A DNA stretch of 64,000 bases from the NCBI RefSeq assembly GCF_901827205.1, contig NZ_LR594675.1, positions 4,154,001 through 4,218,000 of the forward strand. Reading direction: 5' to 3'. The notes below the pieces were generated by a model, which was not told the DNA's origin, made no database searches, and saw nothing but the letters and a program-made list of their open reading frames with translations. Position numbers and translations under genes: made by a program. The DNA is from Variovorax sp. PBS-H4. GTDB lineage: Bacteria; Pseudomonadota; Gammaproteobacteria; Burkholderiales; Burkholderiaceae_C. Every line of letters starts with the position of its first letter. Within the stretch, counting starts at the first letter, position 1. Positions 24,978 through 33,067 of this stretch are shown here, one piece after another.

Positions 24978-26612
24978 ATGTATGTGCAGTCGCTGCCACC
25001 GGGCGCCGAGTTCGATTTCATCGTTTGTGGCGCCGGCAGTGCCGGTTGCGCCATTGCCGCCCGGCTTTCGGAGAGCGGCCGCCACCAGGTACTGCTGATC
25101 GAAGCCGGCGGCCGCGACAAGAACATCAACATCCGCGTGCCGCTGTTCGTCGTGAACCTGCTGAACGACCCGGATGTCACGTGGCCCTACTTGACCGAGC
25201 CGCAGGAATTCCTCAACGGCAAGCCGCAACGCTGGACGCGTGGCCGCGTCATCGGAGGCTCGGGCGCGATCAACGGCAACCTCTTCGCCCGCGGCGATCC
25301 GGCCGAATACGACAACTGGAGCAACAACCTGGGCTGCCGGGGGTGGAGCTACGACGACATGCTGCCGGTGTTCAAGCGCATGGAAGACTTTCCGGAGGGC
25401 GATCCCGCACTGCGCGGCCGCGGTGGGCCGATCCACTGCACGCGCCTGGACAACTTCGATCCGCTGTCGGGCGCGTTCGTCGAGGCCTGCACCCAGGCGG
25501 GCTACCGGCGCCTGCAGGATTACAACGACGGCAGCTACGAGGGTGCCTTCTATCTGCAGTATTCCACCCGTCGTGGCTTGCGCGACAACACGGCAGCCGC
25601 GTACCTCAAGCCCGCCCGCTCGCGGCCCAACCTCACGGTCCTCACCGGCGCAACGGTGGCGCGCGTGCTGATCAAGAATCGGCAAGCCGCGGGCGTCGAA
25701 GTCGTCCTGGGCCAACAGCGCGTCCCATTACGTGCCCGCCGCGAGGTGGTGCTGTCTGCAGGGCCGCTCGCCTCGCCGCAGATCCTGGAGCTCTCCGGCA
25801 TCGGCAACGAAGCGCTCCTGCGCGAGCATGGCGTCCCGGTGGTGAACCACCTGCCGGGCGTGGGCGAAAACCTGCGGGACCATCCCAATACCCGCCTTAC
25901 CTTCGAGTGCTCGCGGAAGATCACGATCAATGACGTGATCCGCAGCCCGATCATGAAGATGCGTGAGGGCATGAAATTCATTCTGGGGCGCAAGGGGCTG
26001 CTCACGATCTCGTCGTCCACGGCCCAGATGAACTACCGCAGCGGCCCCGACACCCCGCAAGCGAATCTCGTGCTGCGGCTCCAGCCGCTGTCCGGCGGCG
26101 ACCGCTATGCACGCACGCCCGGAACGGGCATGGACATGTTCCCGGGTTTCACTTTCGGCGTGACGCCGCTGCAGCCCAAGTCGATCGGCCATGTGCATAT
26201 CAAGTCCCCTGACCCGCTGCGGCCGGCCCGCATGGACCCTCGCTACCTTTCGCACGACGACGATGCGCGGCTGTTCGTGCGCGGCATGCGGGTCGGCCGC
26301 GATGTCGCAAACATGCAGGCACTGAAGCCTTTCGTGGTGCGCGAGACGCGGCCGGGCCCGAACATCTCCGACGATGAAGCGCTTCTTGGCTACGTGCGCG
26401 AGACACTGCAGACCTCCTGGCACATGGTCGGCACTTGCAAGATGGGCGTGGATGCCGCCGCGGTGGTCGATCCCGAGCTGCGCGTACGCGGCATCGAGGG
26501 CCTGCGTGTGATCGATTCCTCGATCTGCCCCACGCTGCCCTCCTCCGGCACCAACATTCCCACCATTGCCATCGCGGAGAAAGGCGCTGCGATGGTGCTG
26601 GCCGCCCATTGA
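24978..26612 (+). CDS. GMC family FAD-dependent alcohol oxidoreductase
   Basis: A 544-residue flavoprotein of the choline-dehydrogenase type. The FAD-binding motif FIVCGAGSAGCAIAARL is near residue 15, the GMC signature RVIGGSGAINGN near 90, the second signature GPLASPQILELSGIG near 260, and the active-site His in SWHMVGTCKMG near 480. The ATG at 24978 follows an AAAAGGGA ribosome site and is preferred over longer in-frame starts. A weak promoter (TTGCGA 24889-24894, 18 bases, TTATTT 24913-24918) can be read upstream. The adjacent aldehyde dehydrogenase would use its product. Confidence 0.92.
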   Translation: MYVQSLPPGAEFDFIVCGAGSAGCAIAARLSESGRHQVLLIEAGGRDKNINIRVPLFVVNLLNDPDVTWPYLTEPQEFLNGKPQRWTRGRVIGGSGAINGNLFARGDPAEYDNWSNNLGCRGWSYDDMLPVFKRMEDFPEGDPALRGRGGPIHCTRLDNFDPLSGAFVEACTQAGYRRLQDYNDGSYEGAFYLQYSTRRGLRDNTAAAYLKPARSRPNLTVLTGATVARVLIKNRQAAGVEVVLGQQRVPLRARREVVLSAGPLASPQILELSGIGNEALLREHGVPVVNHLPGVGENLRDHPNTRLTFECSRKITINDVIRSPIMKMREGMKFILGRKGLLTISSSTAQMNYRSGPDTPQANLVLRLQPLSGGDRYARTPGTGMDMFPGFTFGVTPLQPKSIGHVHIKSPDPLRPARMDPRYLSHDDDARLFVRGMRVGRDVANMQALKPFVVRETRPGPNISDDEALLGYVRETLQTSWHMVGTCKMGVDAAAVVDPELRVRGIEGLRVIDSSICPTLPSSGTNIPTIAIAEKGAAMVLAAH

Positions 26613-26663
26613 ATCATTTCGACGACCCGCGACTTGCCCGCCTGCAAAAGAAGGAGACACACC

Positions 26664-27635
26664 ATGAAGCGATTGCGAATCCTGTTCCTGCTCACGCTTT
26701 CGCTGTTGGCGGGCACGCTGGCCGTGGCGCAGGGCAAGTACCCCGACAAACCCATCAAGCTCGTGGTCGGCTTCGCCGCCGGCGGTCCGACCGACATCGT
26801 CGGCCGGGTGCTCGCGCAGCACCTGGGCGAGCGCCTCGGCCAATCGGTCGTGGTGGAGAACCGCGCCGGTGCCGCCGGTTCCATTGGCGCAGCCTACGTC
26901 GCCAAGCTGCCCGCGGACGGCTACGCGCTGTACCTGGCCGTGCAGACGACGCACGCAGTGGCGCCCTACCTGTACCCCGCGCCCGGCTATGACCCGATCA
27001 AGGACTTCACGGGTATCGGCCGCATCGCGCAGAACCCCTTGGTGATGGTGGTGAACCCGGCCCTGCCGGTGAAGAACCTCGCCGAGCTGGTCGCTTACGT
27101 GAAGGCCCACCCTGGGAAGCTGACCTACGCCACGGGCGGCAGCGGCTCGTCGCCGCACATGTCGATGGAGATGTTCAAGAAGGCTGCAGGCCTGGCCATC
27201 GTGCCTGTGCACTACAAGGGCGACTCGGCCGCGATCGCCGACCTGCTGGGCGGGCGGGTCGACATGATGATGTCCAGCATCTCCGGCCAGATCGCCCAGA
27301 TCGATGCCGGCAAGATGCGCCCCATCGCGATGAGCGGGCCGACCCGCTCGCCGCAGCTGCCGGACGTGCCGACGATCGCCGAATCGGGCTACCCGGGTTT
27401 CGAGGTGCTCACGTGGTTTGGCCTGGTCGCTCCCGCGAAGACGCCGCCGGAGGTGGTCGAGCGCCTGAATCGCGAAATGCAGGTGGTGCTCGATCAGCCG
27501 GACGTGCGCAAGCAGTTCACCAAGCTGGGCTTCGACGTCATGCCAAGCTCGCCCAGGGAATTCACGGCCTACATCGCCGAGGAAGCCACCCGCTGGGGCA
27601 ATCTCGTGCGCGCCCTCGACATCACCGTGAATTGA
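26664..27635 (+). CDS. Bug family tripartite tricarboxylate transporter binding protein
   Basis: A 323-residue periplasmic TctC/Bug protein. It has a Sec signal peptide (ILFLLTLSLLAGTLAVAQG), then YPDKPIKLVVGFAAGGPTDIVGRVLA, VVVENRAGAAGSIGAAYVAK, and DVPTIAESGYPGFE, the conserved series of the family. The ATG at 26664 follows AGAAGGAGA. No TctA/TctB membrane genes are nearby, as is common for Bug genes in Burkholderiales. It follows the GMC gene by 51 bases and may bind the same substrate for uptake or sensing. Confidence 0.92.
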   Translation: MKRLRILFLLTLSLLAGTLAVAQGKYPDKPIKLVVGFAAGGPTDIVGRVLAQHLGERLGQSVVVENRAGAAGSIGAAYVAKLPADGYALYLAVQTTHAVAPYLYPAPGYDPIKDFTGIGRIAQNPLVMVVNPALPVKNLAELVAYVKAHPGKLTYATGGSGSSPHMSMEMFKKAAGLAIVPVHYKGDSAAIADLLGGRVDMMMSSISGQIAQIDAGKMRPIAMSGPTRSPQLPDVPTIAESGYPGFEVLTWFGLVAPAKTPPEVVERLNREMQVVLDQPDVRKQFTKLGFDVMPSSPREFTAYIAEEATRWGNLVRALDITVN

Positions 27636-28584
27636 GGCTTGCCGCCGCCGGGGCCGGCTCCGCCTGCTCGGCCAGCGCGGCCTGCACCACCTCCCGCGTG
27701 AGCTGGGGCGAGAACAGGCGAATGAAATCGTGGGCAGGCGTGCGCAGGTAGCTGTTCGCGCGCAGCGCGATGGACACCGTGCTCGACGGGAACAGATGCC
27801 TGGCGTCGATGGCCCGCAGGCCGGTGTCCTTGCGCCTCTCGTAGGTCACCGAGGTCATGACGGCAATGCCTACGCCCATTTCCACGTAGGTCTTGCTCAC
27901 ATCGGCATCCACTGCACCGAAGACGATCCGCGGCGTCAGGCCAGCGGCCTTGAAGGCATCCATGACCTTCCAGTGTCCGCTGAAAGTCGGCTCGTGCGTC
28001 ATGATCGGATAGGCGGCCACGTCCTCCAGCGTCGGCTTGCGCTTCTTCAGCAGCGGGTGGCCGGCCTTTACGATGATCGAGCGATCCAGGGTAAAGCACG
28101 GCAGGCGCACCAGCCCCGGGAAGGGCTGCGTCGGCTCGGTGCCGACAGACAGGTCCGCCTCACCCGACTCCACCATCTCGCAGATCTGTGTCGGGTTTCC
28201 CTGCCGTAGCTGGAGTTCCACCGACGGATGCCGGTGCATGAATCGCTCGATGACTTTCGGCAGCACGTAGCGCGCCTGGGTGTGCGTCGTCGCGATCGCC
28301 AGCGTGCCGCCGGTGCGCTGCGAGATCTCCTGGCCCAGGCGCTTGAGGTTGTCGATGTCGGCCAGCACTCGGGTGGCGATCGCCACGGCTTCACGGCCCG
28401 GCTCGGTCAGGTCGACGATGCGATTGCGCTTGCGCGCGAACACCGGGAAGCCGAGTTCCTCTTCGATCAGCTGGATCTGGCGGCTGATGCCGGGCTGCGA
28501 TGTGTGCAGCGCCTCCGCGGTGTTGGAGATGTGGTTGCCGTGGCGGCAGACCTCGACCAGGTAGCGCAGTTGCAGCAGCTTCAT
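27622..28584 (-). CDS. LysR family regulator, CysB-like
   Basis: A 320-residue LysR-type regulator. The N-terminal helix-turn-helix reads MKLLQLRYLVEVCRHGNHISNTAEALHTSQPGISRQI, and the effector domain begins LAIATTHTQARYVLP; both are the CysB/Cbl pattern of Enterobacteria rather than the general LysR one. CysB-type proteins respond to sulfur status, but a catabolic role is equally possible here. It is divergent from the ten-gene operon starting at 28687 and overlaps the Bug gene tail to tail by 14 bases. The intervening 102 bases contain a palindromic repeat that could be its operator. Confidence 0.9.
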   Translation of the reverse strand: MKLLQLRYLVEVCRHGNHISNTAEALHTSQPGISRQIQLIEEELGFPVFARKRNRIVDLTEPGREAVAIATRVLADIDNLKRLGQEISQRTGGTLAIATTHTQARYVLPKVIERFMHRHPSVELQLRQGNPTQICEMVESGEADLSVGTEPTQPFPGLVRLPCFTLDRSIIVKAGHPLLKKRKPTLEDVAAYPIMTHEPTFSGHWKVMDAFKAAGLTPRIVFGAVDADVSKTYVEMGVGIAVMTSVTYERRKDTGLRAIDARHLFPSSTVSIALRANSYLRTPAHDFIRLFSPQLTREVVQAALAEQAEPAPAAASLNSR

Positions 28585-28600
28585 GGAAGTTCACTATATC

Positions 28601-28615
28601 GAATTCGCAGAATTC
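28601..28615. promoter_or_regulatory. Candidate LysR-type operator in the divergent promoter region
   Basis: GAATTC is repeated at 28601-28606 and 28610-28615 with a 3-base spacer, giving a 15-base palindromic element in an AT-rich stretch between the LysR gene and the Bug/tcuA operon. Tentative promoter boxes flank it: TTCGCA 28604-28609 with TATTCT 28626-28631 on the plus strand. Confidence 0.4.
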
Positions 28616-28686
28616 CATAACTCAATATTCTTGTATGCGATGGCCGGCAGGGCTACCGTACAGGCAAGGACAAGGACGAACGAGAC

Positions 28687-29685
28687 ATGACGATCAAGCT
28701 GTTCTCCAGGCTGCGCATCGGCAGCGCGCCGCGGGTCGCCGCGCTCTTCGCCGCCGCGGCCTTTGCCAGCGGCGCTTTGGCGCAGGCGGGCGATTACCCC
28801 AACCGGCCGATCCGCCTCATCTCCGGCTTTGCCGCAGGCGGGGCCACAGACCTGGTGGCACGCATCGTGGCGCAAAGCGTCACGGATGCCCTCGGACAGC
28901 CGGTCGTCGTGGAAAACAAGCCAGGCGCCTCGGGCAACATCGCTGCCGAGATGGTGGCGCGCGCGCCGGCGGACGGCTACGTCATCTATCTCTGCAACGC
29001 CACCATCACGATGCCCGCGATGTTCCCCAAGCTGCGCTTCGACGCGCGCAAGGACTTCGCACCGGTGGCGCTGGTCGCCTACGGTCCATCGGTGCTTGCG
29101 GTCAATCCCAAGTTCCAGGTGCGGTCGCTGCGCGAGCTGATCGACTATGCCGCGCGCAATCCGGGCAAGCTCGACTACGCGTCGGGCGGCGTCGGCAACA
29201 TCACGCACATGGCGATGGAACTGCTCGTTTCGATGACGGGCATGAAGGTGAACCACGTGCCCTACAAGGGCGGCGGCCCGTCCACCCTGGCCGCCGTCGG
29301 CGGCGAAGTCCCGGTGGTGATGGCTGCCATCAGCAACGTCGTGGGCCACGTGAAGCAAGGCACGCTGGTCCCGCTTGGGATTTCCGGGCACGAGCGCAGC
29401 AAGGCGCTGCCCGACGTTCCCACCATCGCCGAAGCCGGCGTGCCCGGCTACGAAGCCAGCTCCTGGTACGGCATCCTCGCGCCCGCGGGCACGCCGAAGC
29501 CCGTGGTGGACAAGCTGCAGCAGGCGATTTCCGCCGGCGTCGCCAAGGCCGAATGGCGGGACAAGCTCACGGTGCAAGGTATCGAGCCCGCGCCCATGGA
29601 CCCCGAGCGCTTCGCCAAGCTGATCGACAGCGAGACCCGCAAGTGGAACGAGATCGTCGTTCGCAACCACATCACGGCCGAATAA
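28687..29685 (+). CDS. Bug family tripartite tricarboxylate transporter binding protein
   Basis: A 332-residue periplasmic Bug/TctC protein, first gene of the ten-gene operon. The signal peptide (VAALFAAAAFASGALAQ) precedes YPNRPIRLISGFAAGGATDLVARIVA, and the VVVENKPGASGNIAAEMVAR and DVPTIAEAGVPGYE segments are present. The operon encodes a tricarballylate-dehydrogenase-like enzyme, so a tricarboxylate is a reasonable ligand guess. The divergent CysB-like gene is its likely regulator. Confidence 0.92.
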   Translation: MTIKLFSRLRIGSAPRVAALFAAAAFASGALAQAGDYPNRPIRLISGFAAGGATDLVARIVAQSVTDALGQPVVVENKPGASGNIAAEMVARAPADGYVIYLCNATITMPAMFPKLRFDARKDFAPVALVAYGPSVLAVNPKFQVRSLRELIDYAARNPGKLDYASGGVGNITHMAMELLVSMTGMKVNHVPYKGGGPSTLAAVGGEVPVVMAAISNVVGHVKQGTLVPLGISGHERSKALPDVPTIAEAGVPGYEASSWYGILAPAGTPKPVVDKLQQAISAGVAKAEWRDKLTVQGIEPAPMDPERFAKLIDSETRKWNEIVVRNHITAE

Positions 29686-29734
29686 CGGCCCTCGCCCGTC
29701 GCCTCTCGCTGCTCCAGCAACAAGCCGATCTTCT

Positions 29735-31240
29735 ATGAACCTCGAAACCAATCTCCACGACGTCGTGGTCGTCGGTGGCGGCAACGCCGCGCTGTGCGCG
29801 GCCATTTCCGCAGCCGAACAAGGCGCCCGCGTGCTGCTCCTCGAACGCGCGCCCTTCGAGCAGCGCGGCGGCAACAGCCGCTATACCGACGGCAAGGTGC
29901 GCTTCGCGTATGACGGTGCCGAGGACATCATCAAGCTCTCGCACGACCTCACGCCCGACGAGATCGCGATGAGTGATTTCGGCGCCTACCCCGAGGCTGA
30001 TTTCTTCGACGACATGGGCCGGATCACGCTGCACCGCACCGATCCTGAACTGTGCGAGATCCTGGTGCGAAACAGCAATTCCGCGATGCACTGGCTGAAG
30101 GCCAACGGCGTGCGCTTCATGCCGAATTATGGTCGCCAGGCCTACAAGACCAACGGCAAGTTCACGTTCTGGGGCGGCGCTCCCCTCGCAACCAACGGCG
30201 GCGGCCCCGGCCTGGTGGATGCGCTTTACACCTGTGCCGAGAAGGCGGGTGTGCAGATCGCCTACGACGCCTGGGTCAGGGACCTGATCTGCGAAGGCGG
30301 CGGCGTGCACGGCGTGACCGTGCGCCACGATGGCAAGCTCCAGAAGGTGCGCGCCGGCGCGGTGATTCTGGCCTGCGGAGGTTTTGAGGCGAACGCTGAA
30401 TGGCGCAGCAGGTACCTTGGCAAGGGCTGGGACCTGGCCAAGGTGCGAGGCACCAAATACAACACCGGCGACGGCCTCGACATGGCGCTGCGCATCGGCG
30501 CCATGCCCTACGGCCACTGGTCCGGCTGCCACGCGGTGAGCTGGGAGCGCTATGCGACGGACTTCGGTGACCTCGACGTGACGCCGCATTTCCAGCGCCA
30601 CAGCTACACCTTCAGCATCATGGTGAACGGCGATGGCAAGCGCTTCCTGGACGAAGGCGCCGACATCCGCAACTACACCTACGCCAAGTACGGCCACGCG
30701 GTGCTGGAGCAGCCCGGGCAGTTCGCCTGGCAGATCTACGACAACAAGGTGTCGCACCTGCTGCTGGACGAATACCGCACACGTCACGTGACCAAGGTGA
30801 AGGCGGACACCTTGGAAGAGCTGGTGCAGAAGCTCGACGACGTGGACCCGGAGCAGTGCCTGGCGACGATCCGCGAGTACAACGCCGCGGTGATGAAGGA
30901 TGTGGCTTTCGATCCCAACGTCAAGGACGGCAAGGGCACGCTGGGGCTGCCCGTGCCCAAGTCGAACTGGGCGCAAACCATCGAAGAAGGGCCGTTCCAG
31001 GCCTTCGCCGTCACCTGCGGCATCACCTTCACTTTCGGCGGCCTGAAGATCACGGCGGATGGCCAGGTGGTCGACACCAATCACGATCCGATTCCCGGCC
31101 TCTACGCGGCAGGCGAGATGGTCGGCGGCATCTTCTTCTTCAACTACCCGGGCGCAAGCGGCCTCACCAGTGGAACGGTGTTCGGCCGGCTCGCGGGCGC
31201 GAGCGCCGGCGCCGCCGCCAGGCAACGGGCTGCGGCCTGA
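29735..31240 (+). CDS. tcuA: FAD-dependent tricarballylate dehydrogenase (TcuA-like)
   Basis: A 501-residue flavoprotein of the fumarate-reductase/succinate-dehydrogenase flavoprotein family. The FAD motif VVVVGGGNAALCAAISAAEQGA is followed by LLERAP and RGGNSRYTDGKVRFAY, the pattern of TcuA, which oxidises tricarballylate to cis-aconitate. The C-terminal GLYAAGEMVGGIFFFNYPGASGLTSGTVFGR motif is intact. In Salmonella TcuA passes electrons to the Fe-S/haem protein TcuB; no TcuB-like gene is in this window. The aconitase-type subunits follow directly, which fits a cis-aconitate-like product. A related substrate rather than tricarballylate itself remains possible. Confidence 0.87.
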   Translation: MNLETNLHDVVVVGGGNAALCAAISAAEQGARVLLLERAPFEQRGGNSRYTDGKVRFAYDGAEDIIKLSHDLTPDEIAMSDFGAYPEADFFDDMGRITLHRTDPELCEILVRNSNSAMHWLKANGVRFMPNYGRQAYKTNGKFTFWGGAPLATNGGGPGLVDALYTCAEKAGVQIAYDAWVRDLICEGGGVHGVTVRHDGKLQKVRAGAVILACGGFEANAEWRSRYLGKGWDLAKVRGTKYNTGDGLDMALRIGAMPYGHWSGCHAVSWERYATDFGDLDVTPHFQRHSYTFSIMVNGDGKRFLDEGADIRNYTYAKYGHAVLEQPGQFAWQIYDNKVSHLLLDEYRTRHVTKVKADTLEELVQKLDDVDPEQCLATIREYNAAVMKDVAFDPNVKDGKGTLGLPVPKSNWAQTIEEGPFQAFAVTCGITFTFGGLKITADGQVVDTNHDPIPGLYAAGEMVGGIFFFNYPGASGLTSGTVFGRLAGASAGAAARQRAAA

Positions 31241-31269
31241 GCCACCCGCCGACACACAGGAGACAAGTC

Positions 31270-32535
31270 ATGGCAAAGACGATGGCCGAAAAGATGCTCG
31301 AGAGCCACCGCATCGACGACAAGGAGCCGGTCGAGCCGGGCCGCGTCGTGCGTTCGCGGGTGGATCGGGTGCTGATCAACGACGCGAACGGGCCCGTGGC
31401 CTTTCGCCATTTCGCCAACATGGGCGGTGGCAAGGTCATCAATCCCGACAAGGTCGTCCTGGTCTGCGACCACTTCGCACCTGCGCCCAGCGCGGCGGGC
31501 GCGCGCATGCTGGGCGACATGCGACGCTTTGCGCGCGCCAAGGGCATCGAGCACTTCTACGACGTAGGCAAGGGCGGCATCGAGCATTCGCTGCTTCCGG
31601 AACTGGGCCTGGTGGGCCCGGGCGACCTGATCATCGGCGGCGACTCCCACACCGGCACGGCCGGTGCCTTCAACACCTTCGCCACGGGCATGAGCTGGTC
31701 GGGCATCGCCGCGATCATGATGCTGGACGAGACCTGGTTCCGTGTGCCCGAGTCGATGCGCTTCACGCTGCAGGGCAAGAAAGCGCCGCACGTCACCGGC
31801 AAGGACGTGATCCTGCAGATCCTGCACGACATGGGCGTGGACGGTGCGCTGTACCGCAGCATGGAATTCGGTGGCCCTGGCCTTGCGGAACTGAACATGG
31901 ACGAGCGCATGGCCGTGTGCAACATGGTGGTGGAGGCCGGCGCCAAGGTCGGCATCTTCGACGCCGACGAGCAGACACGCGCCTGGGCCGAGGCGCACAC
32001 GAAGCATGCCTGGAAGACCGTCGAGGCCGACGCCGATGCCCAGTATGTCTCGCGCCACGACATCGACCTGGGCCGCATGAAGCCGATGGTGGCCAAGCCC
32101 TACTCGCCGGAGAACGTCGTGCGCGTGGACGAAATCAAACACGTCAAGGTCGACCAGGTCTACATGGGCAATTGCGCGAACGGCACGATGACCGACCTGC
32201 GGCAGATCGCCAGCATCCTCAAGGGCCGCAAGGTCGCGCCGCACACGCGCGCCATGATCGTGCCGGCCACGCAGAAGATCTATCGCGAAGCGATGGCCGA
32301 AGGCCTGATCGACATCTTCGTCGAGGCAGGCGCCGCCGTCAGCACGCCCACCTGCGGCGCGTGCTTCGGCGGACACAACGGCGCCCTGGACGACGGCGAG
32401 GTCGCCTTCGCCACCATCAATCGCAACTTCAAGGGCCGCGCCGGCCACGCGGGTGCCCAGGTGTACCTGGGCAACTCGTATGTCGCGGCGGCCACTGCCG
32501 TGGCCGGCGAAATCATCGACCCGGCGCAACTGTGA
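31270..32535 (+). CDS. Aconitase/3-isopropylmalate dehydratase-type large subunit
   Basis: A 421-residue hydro-lyase large subunit of the LeuC/homoaconitase class. Three cysteine positions for the [4Fe-4S] cluster are visible, one in VYMGNCANGTMTD and two in TPTCGACFGGHNG; the VCDHFAP and IIGGDSHTGTAGAF motifs are also present. It hydrates or dehydrates a tricarboxylic or alkyl-malate compound. Known relatives besides LeuC include 2,3-dimethylmalate dehydratase. Its position between TcuA and the small subunit suggests it acts on the aconitate-like product of TcuA. Confidence 0.92.
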   Translation: MAKTMAEKMLESHRIDDKEPVEPGRVVRSRVDRVLINDANGPVAFRHFANMGGGKVINPDKVVLVCDHFAPAPSAAGARMLGDMRRFARAKGIEHFYDVGKGGIEHSLLPELGLVGPGDLIIGGDSHTGTAGAFNTFATGMSWSGIAAIMMLDETWFRVPESMRFTLQGKKAPHVTGKDVILQILHDMGVDGALYRSMEFGGPGLAELNMDERMAVCNMVVEAGAKVGIFDADEQTRAWAEAHTKHAWKTVEADADAQYVSRHDIDLGRMKPMVAKPYSPENVVRVDEIKHVKVDQVYMGNCANGTMTDLRQIASILKGRKVAPHTRAMIVPATQKIYREAMAEGLIDIFVEAGAAVSTPTCGACFGGHNGALDDGEVAFATINRNFKGRAGHAGAQVYLGNSYVAAATAVAGEIIDPAQL

Positions 32536-32548
32536 GAGGAACACCGAC

Positions 32549-33067
32549 ATGATCTTCCAGGGCAACGTGCAGAAACTCGGCGACAGCGTGGACACCGACA
32601 CCATGGTGGCCGGGCGCTACCTGTCGCTGATCGACCCGGCCGACATCGCCAAGCACATCTTCGAGGAGGTCGACCCGGGATTCGTCGGCCGCGTGAAGCC
32701 GGGCGACATCATCGTGGCCGGGCGCAATTTCGGCTGCGGCTCGGGCCGCGAGCAGGCACCCTTCGGCCTGAAGGCGCTGGGAATCGCCTGCATCGTGGCG
32801 GAGAGCTTCTCGCGCACCTTCTACCGCATGGCCATCGACCTGGGACTGCCGATCATCATCAGCCCAGAAGTCGCGCGGGCGGCGCAGCAGGACCAGGCCA
32901 TCGAGGTCGACACCGTGACCGGCAAGGTGCTCGTGGACGGCCGCGAATACCATGCCGAGCCGCTGCCGGCCTTCATCCAGGAGATCATCGACATGGGCGG
33001 CGTGACGCCCTGGGTGAAGCAGGAACTGCAACGGCGGCACGCGAGCGCCGCCGTGAGCGCGGCGTGA
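32549..33067 (+). CDS. Aconitase/3-isopropylmalate dehydratase-type small subunit
   Basis: A 172-residue swivel-domain subunit (LeuD type). It has DSVDTDTMVAGRYL at the N-terminus and the substrate-binding loop GRNFGCGSGREQAP near residue 62, then AESFSRTFYRMAIDLGLP. It starts 13 bases after the large-subunit stop. The stop codon coincides with the start of a 67-base repeat element (33065-33131), and the C-terminal tail ASAAVSAA is low-complexity. Confidence 0.92.
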   Translation: MIFQGNVQKLGDSVDTDTMVAGRYLSLIDPADIAKHIFEEVDPGFVGRVKPGDIIVAGRNFGCGSGREQAPFGLKALGIACIVAESFSRTFYRMAIDLGLPIIISPEVARAAQQDQAIEVDTVTGKVLVDGREYHAEPLPAFIQEIIDMGGVTPWVKQELQRRHASAAVSAA

